Assembly (NCBI RefSeq): GCF_013618475.1
Contig: NZ_JABJVN010000009.1
Span: 45,600-109,599 of the forward strand
Direction of reading: 5' to 3'
Origin: Saccharibacillus deserti
Lineage (GTDB): Bacteria; Bacillota; Bacilli; Paenibacillales; Paenibacillaceae
DNA: 64,000 bases
The translations under genes were made by a program, and so were the position numbers. This document shows, one piece after another, positions 7,965 to 17,739 of the stretch; positions within the stretch are counted from its first letter, which is position 1, and the number at the start of each line of letters is the position of its first letter. The notes beneath the pieces are model-generated. The model was not told the DNA's origin. It ran no database searches and was given only the letters and a program-made list of their open reading frames with translations.

Positions 7965-8006
7965 AAACGAGCCTGCCGGATTGAACCGGAAGCTCGTTTT
8001 TTGTTG
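7965..8006. terminator. Bidirectional terminator
   Basis: AAAAACGAGC pairs with GCTCGTTTTT around an imperfect loop that also holds a CCGG/CCGG pair. It lies between the micro-ORF and the converging nagZ-like gene. Confidence 0.75.
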
Positions 8007-8025
8007 GGCGCTTGCGGCGTCCCGA

Positions 8026-9879
8026 TTATTTCAAATATTTCGCTTTGAGAGCGAGAATGCGGAGAACACTTTCGTCGATCCGCTTCTCGGAGACCGCGCC
8101 GGATTTCACCGCCTGTTTGATCGCCGCGATCGAATCGATCGCATTGTCGGCACCGTGCGCAACAAGCACGATATCGCTGCCGGCTTTGACCGATTGGACG
8201 GCCGCTTCGCCGATTCCGTAATTTTTGGCGATGGCTCCCATCGTCATATCATCCGTCATCACGACGCCTTTGAAACCCAATTTGCCGCGCAGCAGATCGG
8301 TGATGACCGCTTTTGACAAGGAAGACGGGTACTGTTTATCGAGTTTGGGCAGCAGGATATGGGCAATCATGACGACATCCGCGTCTGCGGCGATCGCTTT
8401 TTTGAACGGGATCAGCTCCAGCTTGTCGAGCTGCGCCGGAGTCTTGTTCACGACGGGCAGCGAGATATGCGAATCGACCGACGTATCGCCGTGGCCGGGG
8501 AAGTGCTTGACCACGGGAATCACTTTCTTGGATTCGAGTCCCTGCATGACCGGAATCCCGAGCTTCGATACCAGGGCCGCATCCGCGCCAAACGAGCGGT
8601 CGCCGATGACGGGATTGTCCGGGTTGCTGTTCACATCGAGCACCGGCGCGTAGTCGAGATTGAAGCCCTGCGAGAGCAGTTGGTCGCCGAGCTGTTCGCC
8701 GATCGATCGGGCATAGGCCGCGTCGCCGCGTTGGCCGATCGCGCCGGCTGTCGGAATCTTGTCCACGCCCTTGAGGCGGGCCACCCGTCCGCCTTCCTGA
8801 TCGACGCTGACGAGCAGCGGAAGAGCAGGTTCGGGATTCGCGGCTTGGACTTCGGCGGCGAATTTTTTCGTCTGCGCGGCCGAATCGATATTGTCCGCGT
8901 AGAAAATGACCCCGCCTACGCCATGGTCTTGAATGAGAGCCCGGTCCGCTGCGCGCAGCGAAGTGCCTTCGACGCCGGCGATCATCATCTGGCCGATTTT
9001 CTCGTCCAGCGTCATTCCGGCAAGCGTCTGGGCCGCGCTGCTGCCGGAATCCGGCACGGCAGGGTCCGCGGCCGGATTGTCCGGCGCTTCGTCCGAATCC
9101 GCCGCCGGTTTGTCTTTGCCGCCGGCATCGGGCTTGGAGGAACTGCCGCCTGTCTGCGGTTTCGAAGGTACCGCGGGAGCCGCGTCTTCGGCTGGAGCGG
9201 TCGGAGTGTCGGCGGGAGGAGCCGCAGCAGCAGCCGAAGAGGCCGTGCGGATGACGGAAATATGGTCAAGCGGAGGATTCTCCTGGATTTCGGTTCCGTC
9301 TCCGGCCCAAGGTTTGGGCAGTACCCACCGCAGGACATAACCGCCGGACAGCTCGTAGCCGAGGATGATCTGATCGACGGTGTCGTCTTGGTAAGTCTTG
9401 ACGCTGTCCGCTTCGCCAAGCTCGCTTAGGATATCGCGGTAGCGGATATTCTTCAGCGACTCGTCGTCGGATCGCAGATCGATGACCTTGTTGCCGCGGT
9501 AGCCGATCGCGGCGGAATGCTGCGGGTATTCCGCATACACGGCGTTCCCGCTTTGCGAAGTTGTACCGGGAGCTGCCCATTCCTTCTTCACTTCGTCGAG
9601 GCTTGTGCGTCCGACCGTGAAGGCTGCGGTTTGGATCCGGCCTTCGCGGGCCAATGCAACGATGGTTTCGATCCGTTTGGCGGACGCCTCGGAATCGGAG
9701 GGAACGTCGTTCTCTCCCTGCGCAGCGGCACTTTCTCCGCCTGCCGGAGCGGAAGGCGGAGCGGTCGGCGGCGCTTGGCGTTCCTGAAGGAACCAGGCCG
9801 TGCCGCCGATCAAGACGAGCAGGATGAGAACGGCGGATCCTATTTTTATAGAAGAAGAAGTTCGGTTGCTGCGAGCCAT
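8026..9879 (-). CDS. nagZ: GH3 beta-N-acetylhexosaminidase with N-terminal YjgB-like domain
   Basis: The 617-residue protein has a signal-anchor helix at about 12-30. A DUF4309/YjgB-like domain follows at about 68-190, then a long Ala/Pro/Ser/Asp linker (215-285) and a C-terminal GH3 hydrolase. The hydrolase carries the NagZ signature KHFPGHGDTSVDSH (458-471), whose His-Asp dyad acts as acid/base, and a TDDMTM segment (542-547) with the nucleophile Asp. NagZ enzymes release N-acetylglucosamine from muropeptides; the anchor and linker place this one outside the membrane. The start has an AAAGGAG site. Fusion of a YjgB-like module to NagZ is unusual in my experience. Confidence 0.85.
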   Translation of the reverse strand: MARSNRTSSSIKIGSAVLILLVLIGGTAWFLQERQAPPTAPPSAPAGGESAAAQGENDVPSDSEASAKRIETIVALAREGRIQTAAFTVGRTSLDEVKKEWAAPGTTSQSGNAVYAEYPQHSAAIGYRGNKVIDLRSDDESLKNIRYRDILSELGEADSVKTYQDDTVDQIILGYELSGGYVLRWVLPKPWAGDGTEIQENPPLDHISVIRTASSAAAAAPPADTPTAPAEDAAPAVPSKPQTGGSSSKPDAGGKDKPAADSDEAPDNPAADPAVPDSGSSAAQTLAGMTLDEKIGQMMIAGVEGTSLRAADRALIQDHGVGGVIFYADNIDSAAQTKKFAAEVQAANPEPALPLLVSVDQEGGRVARLKGVDKIPTAGAIGQRGDAAYARSIGEQLGDQLLSQGFNLDYAPVLDVNSNPDNPVIGDRSFGADAALVSKLGIPVMQGLESKKVIPVVKHFPGHGDTSVDSHISLPVVNKTPAQLDKLELIPFKKAIAADADVVMIAHILLPKLDKQYPSSLSKAVITDLLRGKLGFKGVVMTDDMTMGAIAKNYGIGEAAVQSVKAGSDIVLVAHGADNAIDSIAAIKQAVKSGAVSEKRIDESVLRILALKAKYLK

Positions 9880-9984
9880 GAAGCCATCGGCTCCTTTCCT
9901 TATGGATTAACACAAATACCGTCTGCGCTTCGGAGAATCCGGAGCGGCGATGAATGGTGTGTGCTTATGGTTTTGGGCGGAACT

Positions 9985-11097
9985 TTACGTCGTTTCCCGC
10001 ACGACCAGACCGAATTCGAGCGGCTTCAGCGGAAGCGGACGCCCGATCAGACCCGGGGAAAGCAGGGCAAACGCATTATAAGCCTGATCGCGGATCGGGT
10101 TCTGAACGGTCGTGAGGCCAAGCGTCTCGGCGATTGGCATATTGTCGAACCCGACGATGCGAAGCTCGCCCGGAACGTTCCAACCGAGCCGCCGCGCTTC
10201 GCTGAGCACGCCGGCCGCCACAAAATCGTTGGCGCAGATCACGGCCTGCGGGACTGCCGATTCGGCGGCCGAAGATTCTCCGCGATTTTTCGGTCCGGCA
10301 AGCCGGGCGTCCGTTTCGGGCAGAAGGTTTGGCCGTCCGGCGCTTCGATCGGCCGAATTCGGCTTCGATTCGCGGCGCCCCGGATCCGCCTGTCTGTCGG
10401 CCGGCCCCGCCCACAGCCGGCGAACCGTCTCCTGGCCGCCGGCCATATGGTACACGGCTTCGAAATACCAGTCGCGCCGAATCTCGAGGCCGCGCCGCGT
10501 CATGAGGTCTTCGTAAGCCTGCGCCCGGCGTTTGGTATTCAGGCTGCTCGGCCGTCCGAACGCATTGGCGATGTCCGTGATTCCGAGAGACAGCAGATGC
10601 TCCACCGCCAGAATGTAGCCGTCGTATTGGTCCATCGCCACGGACGGGATATCCGGGCGGTCCGTCCGCTGCCAGGAGACGATCGGCCCGTATTTGCCGT
10701 ATGAGCCGACCAGGGACAGCTCGTTGACGCACGTAATAATCAGCAGACCGTCGACTCTTTTTTGCTTCAAATCCTCGAACGCCTGAAGCTCCCGCTTCCG
10801 GTCGGAGTCGGAGGTATAGATGATCGTTTGGAACCCGTGCTCCGCCGCGACTTCGACAAACCGGGTCATGAACGGGAGAATCACTTCGCTGATATTTTCC
10901 GTTACCATGCCGATCTGCAGCGTTTTGCCTTTGGAGAGGGAGACGGCGTTGCGGTTCGGCACGTAGTCCATTTCGCGGATCACATTCAGGATCTTCTCTC
11001 GGGTCTCGGGACTGACATGGCGGGATTTGTTCAAGACGCGGGAGACGGTCGCTTTGGAAAATCCGCTCAATTTCGCGATTTCTTCAAGATTGGACAT
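9985..11097 (-). CDS. LacI family transcriptional regulator
   Basis: The protein begins MSNLEEIAKLSGFSKATVSR with the LacI helix-turn-helix and VLNKS hinge region, followed by a periplasmic-binding-protein-like core (IGMVTENI, VDGLLIIT, FGRPSS, AVICANDFVAAGV, RIVGFDN). At 370 residues it is about 35-45 longer than usual; the excess is a polar Arg/Ser/Pro-rich insert around residues 225-275. The AAGGAG site precedes the start at 11097. It is divergent from the GH1 gene, and an operator-like palindrome overlaps that promoter, so it most likely represses the beta-glucoside gene until a sugar phosphate binds. Confidence 0.9.
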   Translation of the reverse strand: MSNLEEIAKLSGFSKATVSRVLNKSRHVSPETREKILNVIREMDYVPNRNAVSLSKGKTLQIGMVTENISEVILPFMTRFVEVAAEHGFQTIIYTSDSDRKRELQAFEDLKQKRVDGLLIITCVNELSLVGSYGKYGPIVSWQRTDRPDIPSVAMDQYDGYILAVEHLLSLGITDIANAFGRPSSLNTKRRAQAYEDLMTRRGLEIRRDWYFEAVYHMAGGQETVRRLWAGPADRQADPGRRESKPNSADRSAGRPNLLPETDARLAGPKNRGESSAAESAVPQAVICANDFVAAGVLSEARRLGWNVPGELRIVGFDNMPIAETLGLTTVQNPIRDQAYNAFALLSPGLIGRPLPLKPLEFGLVVRETT

Positions 11098-11114
11098 AGG
11101 GTCGCTCCTTGGGG

Positions 11115-11143
11115 TTGACGTGGAACGCGTTTCACGGTTTATG
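11115..11143 (+). promoter_or_regulatory. Promoter with LacI operator for the GH1 gene
   Basis: A TTGACG -35 (11115-11120) and TTTATG -10 (11138-11143) are separated by 17 bp. The spacer holds TGGAACGCGTTTCA (11121-11134), a near-perfect LacI/cre-type palindrome. Repressor binding there would block RNA polymerase. It may serve the divergent LacI protein, CcpA, or both. Confidence 0.75.
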
Positions 11144-11186
11144 CTGAAATCAAGACTTCTTTATCCATTCTAACACACAGGAGTGA

Positions 11187-12626
<1,440 letters not shown>

Positions 12627-12657
12627 GTTAGCAGCGCCGGTTCCAACCCGGCAGCGC

Positions 12658-12693
12658 AAAAAGGACGCCTCCCCAAGGAGGCGTCCTTTTTTG
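12658..12693. terminator. Bidirectional terminator
   Basis: AAAAAGGACGCCTCC pairs perfectly with GGAGGCGTCCTTTTT around a four-base loop, between converging genes. Confidence 0.9.
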
Positions 12694-12710
12694 CGTATCC
12701 TCGAATGCCG

Positions 12711-13226
12711 CTACCGTTCTTGGTTGATCAGCTGGCGAAGCAGCTTTTTGCTGACGGTATCCTTTTCTCTTTTCGGACGCCCGATGCGTTCGTAATCGAG
12801 TTTTTCGGCCAACAGCTGCTGTGGGGTGAGCACGCGGGCGCGGACTCCATTCAATTCGTGAGCCCGCGGATCGAGACAGTCCGGCATCCATACCCACTCC
12901 GGGATCCCGTGGGGAGTCAGAGGGCCGCCTTCATTGTGCGTGAGATACAGAATCTGGACATCCACGCCGTTTTTTCGGTAATCGGTTTGTTTCTCGTTGA
13001 TGAAGAGACTCTCGAAGCCGGCAGCTTCCAGTCGGCCTACGATAGTTTGTTCGGCGCTTAGCCTGGCGACCAGATCGAGATCGTCGTGTTCGCGCAGGAC
13101 GCGGCCAATCCGAAAGTCGATCGCCCAGCCTCCCCTCAACCAAAAAGGTTCGCCAATCTCTTCAAATAAATCGCCGATCTCGCGTAAAATGTCCAGCTGT
13201 TTTTCGGTCTGCGATAAGGTTGGCAT
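12711..13226 (-). CDS. Nucleotidyltransferase, aminoglycoside/lincosamide ANT-like
   Basis: The 171-residue protein contains RGGWAIDFRIGRVLREHDDLDLVA, where the GGWA...D and paired aspartates (HDDLD) match the metal-binding nucleotidyltransferase core of ANT(2'')-type and Lnu-type enzymes. These transfer an AMP group to aminoglycosides or lincosamides. The start at 13226 follows AAGGAGG. In-frame codons upstream to 13367 have no site. A real resistance substrate is not implied; many chromosomal members are untested. Confidence 0.8.
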   Translation of the reverse strand: MPTLSQTEKQLDILREIGDLFEEIGEPFWLRGGWAIDFRIGRVLREHDDLDLVARLSAEQTIVGRLEAAGFESLFINEKQTDYRKNGVDVQILYLTHNEGGPLTPHGIPEWVWMPDCLDPRAHELNGVRARVLTPQQLLAEKLDYERIGRPKREKDTVSKKLLRQLINQER

Positions 13227-13466
13227 GTTTCGTCCTCCTTGACGGGCCGCCCGTCTGTTTGAACTTGGAAAGATGATCTCGCGTCCGGGAAAAATCGGGC
13301 CGGGAAGAAGCATTCCGGAATGAAATAAGGGTTCCCACGCATTTATTTCTAGAGCGAGCGGATGCACGTGAAGAACCGGGATGAATCCCTTGAACGACGG
13401 ACAGCGTTCCCGGCGCCGGCGCTAACGGTCTTCGTGCCGTACAGCCGAAGCGGCTAGGGCCGCCAC

Positions 13467-14006
13467 TCAAGCTTCCGCCGCACCTGCCGGAGTACCGCCG
13501 CCCGTCATGCGCTTGAAGCGCAGCAGCATGTTGAGACGCCAGTGCAGGATCATGCCAAAAGCGAGAATAAAGAACACGCCGCCGGTCTGCGGAAGCGTCA
13601 CGAACTGTTCGACGTATCCGTGCAGAGCGAGCCGGATCACGATCAATACAACGAGGATGAACAGAAACGCTTTGGACCTTTTGACGAACAGATCGCTGCC
13701 GACCTGTTCGAACTTGGTGCCGAGAATAAGCGGGTACGCGAACAGGAACCAGCCGACAAGGAACGCGATCAGCGCGCCCGTCCACGGAATCTGGATATCG
13801 CGGATCACGAACATGAAGAAGCCGGTAGCCATTCCGACCGGAGGCATCATGATCTTGCGTACCGTCAGCGGACGTTTGCTGGCTCTCATCCGCATAAACA
13901 GCGCCATGAACGCCATGCCCGCGAAGAACAGGGTGAACAGGACGCTCAGCAGAATCGGATTCAGCGAGAAAAATCGGTCGAATACGGAATTGATCCAGTC
14001 TATCAT
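13467..14006 (-). CDS. CcdC-like multi-pass membrane protein
   Basis: The 179-residue protein has about five transmembrane helices and a loop MRASKRPLTVRKIMMPPVGMAT typical of the CcdC (DUF1453) family. CcdC is encoded with cytochrome c biogenesis genes in Bacillus, although a direct role is not established. None of the partner ccdA or ccdB genes is in view, so this is a stand-alone copy. The start has a GAAGGGG site. Confidence 0.8.
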   Translation of the reverse strand: MIDWINSVFDRFFSLNPILLSVLFTLFFAGMAFMALFMRMRASKRPLTVRKIMMPPVGMATGFFMFVIRDIQIPWTGALIAFLVGWFLFAYPLILGTKFEQVGSDLFVKRSKAFLFILVVLIVIRLALHGYVEQFVTLPQTGGVFFILAFGMILHWRLNMLLRFKRMTGGGTPAGAAEA

Positions 14007-14212
14007 CTATTGGGCCCCTTCTCTTGGTGGAATCGCTGCAGAATCGCAAAAAGCGTGCCAAAAAGGCCGCGCCTTCATTATACCATACCAAACGGGAGGT
14101 TTTTAAAGACGCTTTCGCACGAACGAATCGTTTTGGGGTAAGATTAGGAATAAGAGCGCAAATCCCATCGGCTTCCAAACCCGGCAGCCTTTAAAGGAAC
14201 GGAGTGGCCAAG

Positions 14213-14593
14213 ATGAAGAAGAAGATTTTGATTGCCGAAGACGAAATGGTCCTGCGGTTTTTGCTGACGGAAACGCTGGAGGACGAAGGGTACGATATCG
14301 ACGAGGCCGAAGACGGCCGACTTGCGATGGACAGCCTGCGCTACGGCGAATACGACCTGATTATTCTCGACTACATGATGCCCGAAGCGACCGGCCTGGA
14401 AGTGTGCCGCTGGCTGCGCAGCGAAGGCGGCAGGAACGCGGACAAGCCTGTCATTTTGCTGACCGCCAAAGCGGAAGAGAAAGACTGGGAGCAGGCGATG
14501 CAGGCCGGCGTGACGAGGTTTGTCCCGAAGCCGTTCAGTCCGGTCGAACTGACAGAGATCGTGCATAAGCTGGCCGGAGAGCAGCCGTCATGA
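14213..14593 (+). CDS. Single-domain response regulator
   Basis: The 126-residue CheY-like receiver has the acidic pair EDE near residue 8, the phospho-acceptor Asp in LIILDYMMPE, a conserved Thr in LLTAKA and Lys in VPKPFS. No output domain is present, so it acts by protein contact or as a phosphorelay intermediate. ATG 14213 is spaced correctly from the GGAG site, whereas a GTG at 14204 overlaps it. Its stop overlaps the start of the hybrid kinase (ATGA), the first of several overlaps that tie this operon together. Confidence 0.9.
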   Translation: MKKKILIAEDEMVLRFLLTETLEDEGYDIDEAEDGRLAMDSLRYGEYDLIILDYMMPEATGLEVCRWLRSEGGRNADKPVILLTAKAEEKDWEQAMQAGVTRFVPKPFSPVELTEIVHKLAGEQPS

Positions 14594-17500
14594 AGGAAGG
14601 GACTTCCGGAAGCCTGTCGCGGCGTATCGTTTACGGGACCCTGACGCTGTTTCTCGTTCTTGGCGTGCTGCTTGCGGCGGCCGAACTGATCGTGCACCGC
14701 CAGTATGTCTCGCTGTCCGACGAACTCGACAAACGGATCGAGCGGCTGAATTTGCTGCAGGATACCGAACGGGCGTTTCTTGAGACGGTGTCCTATCTGC
14801 GAGCTTATGCGGCCTACGAACGGGACGATCTGTATCGGCAGTCGGTATCGTTCCGGGAAGAATACGATCGGCTGTTCCACGCGCTTGAGCATGCCTATGC
14901 CGAAACGGCGCAGCAGAAATTAAGCGGAGTGACCGAACTGGAAGGATTGAACGAGCGTTTTGACCGGTATTCGGCCCAGGCCATGAATCTGATCGGAGCC
15001 GGCGATATTGCGTCGCTTGCGGAACTGTCCGAATCGGAAGGCAGCGCGCTTGTCCGGAGAATGGAAACGGAATTTGCCGGGCTGGTCGATATGCAGCGCG
15101 AACGGATCGGGGAGCTGACGGCACAGATTCGGACACTCGGCTATGTCATTCTGCTTGTACCGGCGCTTGCGCTGATCGCTGCGCTTGGAGCGGCCCTGCT
15201 GTTGATCCGCTATCTGAAAAGATCGTTTATCCAGCCGATTGTGGCCGCGGAGGCCGCGTTAGGGAAAATCGAGCGCGGCGAAACCGCTGAACTCGGCGGT
15301 TATTCGCGGGGCGACGAGATCGGCAGTCTGCTCGGCGGGATCGGCCGCATGGCCGAAGGCATTCGCAGCCGCCAATATGAACTGGAAGACAATCTGGTCC
15401 GGATGGAAGAGCAGCGCGAAGAACTGGAAGCGCAGAACGACGAGCTGGAAGCGCAGAACGAACAGATTCTTGAACAGCGCCGGAAACTGGAGCGGACGCT
15501 CGAGCAGCTGACGCATCGCGAACAGCAGCTCGAAGCGATCAACGCCTATCAGCAGTCGCTGGTCGGCTTGACGGATCTGGGCGATTTTCTGGAGCGGGCG
15601 ATCGGGCAGCTGCTGCTTGTAACCGGCCGGGATGCCGGAATGCTCGTTTTCCGAAACGAAGGCTCCAAAGACGGCGCGCCGGAGGAATCCGGCGGATCGT
15701 CTGCCGAAGAAGAGACCCGGCAGACGATTCTGAAGCGCTTTGGCGAACGGGGATACGAAGTGCTGTACAGCGGCGGTTATCCGCTGTCGGCGGACGGGTT
15801 CGAAGGCGAACCGGCCGGACCGGCGCTGCAGGCGATGCGGACCAATCGTCCCGTTTCGCGGCGCCGCCCCGTATCGGGCGCGGAAAAAGGGGCGCACGGC
15901 GCCTACGAGTCCGCCGTGGATACCTATTATCCCGTCTATGACGGAGTGGGCGAAGGGCGCCCGGCAGGCTTCCTGCTGCTGACTCTCTATGGCGACCGTT
16001 CGCCGGAACAAGGCGAAGAGGAACTTGCGGACGGATTGATCCGACAGTTTATCGGAGCGCTGTTCGCCCAGCTCACCCAGGCGGAACGCCAGCGGCAGAA
16101 CCGCGAGATGAACCGGCTCAACCGCGCATTGGAACAGGAAAAACGCAATCTCGGCGATCAGCGCGACGCCACGCAGCAGGTGATCGATTCGATCAACGAA
16201 GCCTTGATCGTCTGCAGCCCGCAGGGCGAAATCCTGATGTGCAACCGGATTACGGGCGAACTGCTGGACCCGATCTTCTGCACGGGGCGGGATTTCGCCG
16301 AAGCGATGGACGAGATGAACGAACGGCTCGGCATTGTCGCCGATGCGGGAGATCGTATACGCGCGGCGCTCGCTTCCGATCTGGACGGGGGACGGACGCG
16401 CTACTCGTTCGAGCCTCCCGGCCAGTCGGCCCGGTATTTCGAGGTATATATCCGGCGGATCGAAGATGTCGTCTGGGGCGATGTCCGGCTGTTCGTTTTC
16501 CGGGACCGGACCGAAGAAGAAGAAACGAACCGGATGCGCGACGAGTTTGTCAGCGTCGTCTCGCACGAACTGCGTACGCCGCTGGCCAGTATTCTGGGGT
16601 TCAGCGAACTGATGCTGAACCGAAGCGTCAAGCCGGAGAAAGCGCAGAAATATATTGGAACCATCCACGGCGAAGCCCAACGCCTGTCGGGTCTGATCGG
16701 GGATTTTCTCGATCTTCAGCGGATCGAAGCGGGCAAGCAGAACTACCGAATGCTGCCTCTTGATCTCAAGCCGATTGCGGAAGATATGGCGGCCCAATGG
16801 GACGGCCGTTCGGGTCATGCCGTGCGGTTGAGCCTGCCCGAAGGCATCTGCGCGGTGCGAAGCGACGGAGACCGGCTGAAGCAGATCTTCCATAATCTGC
16901 TCAGCAACGCGATCAAATACTCGCCGGGCAAAGAAGTCGTCGAATGCGCGATCCGCCGCGGCGAAGACCGCTGGATCGTCGAGATCCGCGATTACGGATT
17001 GGGAATTCCCGAGGAAGCCAAATCCAAGCTGTTCGGAAAGTTCTACCGGGTCGACAATTCCGACCGGAGACAGATCGGCGGAACCGGACTCGGACTTGCG
17101 ATCGTCAAAGAAATGATCGAAGATATGGGCGGCGCAATTTCGTTCGATTCGACGCTCGGGGAAGGCAGCGTATTCCGCTTCGAGCTGCCGATACTGGAAC
17201 TTGCGGATCCGGCCGGCGCCGTGCTGATCCTCGAAGACGACGAAAGCCTCGGCCGCCTGGTCCTGGAAGCGTTCCGGGAAGACGGACGGGCGGCGGTGCT
17301 GTTCTCGGAAGCCGAAGCGGCGCTGCTTGCCCTGCGTCAGTCTTCGGAGAATCGTCCGCCCGTGCTGGGCATCGTCGATCTGTCCCTGGCCGGCGAACTT
17401 GGCGGCTGGGACTTTATCCGGCTGCTGGCGGGCGAACAGGATGGCCTGCAAATTCCGATTGTGATCTCCTCGGCGCTCGATCCGCCGCAGGATTATGAAG

Positions 17501-17739
17501 AAGCGGACCTGGAAACCTATTTGCGCAAGCCGTTTACGGTAAAGGAACTGCTGGAGCTTGGCCGGCGGCTGATCGAAGATCCGCCGACGCGTCCCGCACT
17601 TGCCATTCCCGCGCCGAGCGAGCCGTTTGCCAGAGCTTCGCTGGAACAAAAAGGACTGGATATCCGTCAGGTCGAAGTGAACTCGGATTTTTCGATCGTG
17701 GAGATCGGAAGCGAAGATAAGGGGGCCCTTTATGAATAA
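14590..17739 (+). CDS. Large membrane hybrid histidine kinase
   Basis: The 1049-residue protein has transmembrane helices at about 13-35 and 182-206 flanking an extracytoplasmic sensor. HAMP, coiled coil (about 255-320), GAF-like region and PAS-like region (about 530-640) follow. The HisKA domain has the phospho-accepting His659 in VSHELRTPL. The ATPase has an N-box HNLLSNAIKYS at 768-778 and DYGLGIPEE. A C-terminal receiver has Asp930 and Lys980. All catalytic residues are visible. It overlaps the upstream receiver by four bases and the downstream HPt protein by eight. It probably passes phosphate from its own receiver to that HPt domain. Confidence 0.92.
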   Translation: MKEGTSGSLSRRIVYGTLTLFLVLGVLLAAAELIVHRQYVSLSDELDKRIERLNLLQDTERAFLETVSYLRAYAAYERDDLYRQSVSFREEYDRLFHALEHAYAETAQQKLSGVTELEGLNERFDRYSAQAMNLIGAGDIASLAELSESEGSALVRRMETEFAGLVDMQRERIGELTAQIRTLGYVILLVPALALIAALGAALLLIRYLKRSFIQPIVAAEAALGKIERGETAELGGYSRGDEIGSLLGGIGRMAEGIRSRQYELEDNLVRMEEQREELEAQNDELEAQNEQILEQRRKLERTLEQLTHREQQLEAINAYQQSLVGLTDLGDFLERAIGQLLLVTGRDAGMLVFRNEGSKDGAPEESGGSSAEEETRQTILKRFGERGYEVLYSGGYPLSADGFEGEPAGPALQAMRTNRPVSRRRPVSGAEKGAHGAYESAVDTYYPVYDGVGEGRPAGFLLLTLYGDRSPEQGEEELADGLIRQFIGALFAQLTQAERQRQNREMNRLNRALEQEKRNLGDQRDATQQVIDSINEALIVCSPQGEILMCNRITGELLDPIFCTGRDFAEAMDEMNERLGIVADAGDRIRAALASDLDGGRTRYSFEPPGQSARYFEVYIRRIEDVVWGDVRLFVFRDRTEEEETNRMRDEFVSVVSHELRTPLASILGFSELMLNRSVKPEKAQKYIGTIHGEAQRLSGLIGDFLDLQRIEAGKQNYRMLPLDLKPIAEDMAAQWDGRSGHAVRLSLPEGICAVRSDGDRLKQIFHNLLSNAIKYSPGKEVVECAIRRGEDRWIVEIRDYGLGIPEEAKSKLFGKFYRVDNSDRRQIGGTGLGLAIVKEMIEDMGGAISFDSTLGEGSVFRFELPILELADPAGAVLILEDDESLGRLVLEAFREDGRAAVLFSEAEAALLALRQSSENRPPVLGIVDLSLAGELGGWDFIRLLAGEQDGLQIPIVISSALDPPQDYEEADLETYLRKPFTVKELLELGRRLIEDPPTRPALAIPAPSEPFARASLEQKGLDIRQVEVNSDFSIVEIGSEDKGALYE

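Noticed and set aside
13227..13466. Possible gene between the nucleotidyltransferase and the CcdC-like gene
   Set aside because: Short minus-strand frames exist, but none has a ribosome-binding site or sensible composition.
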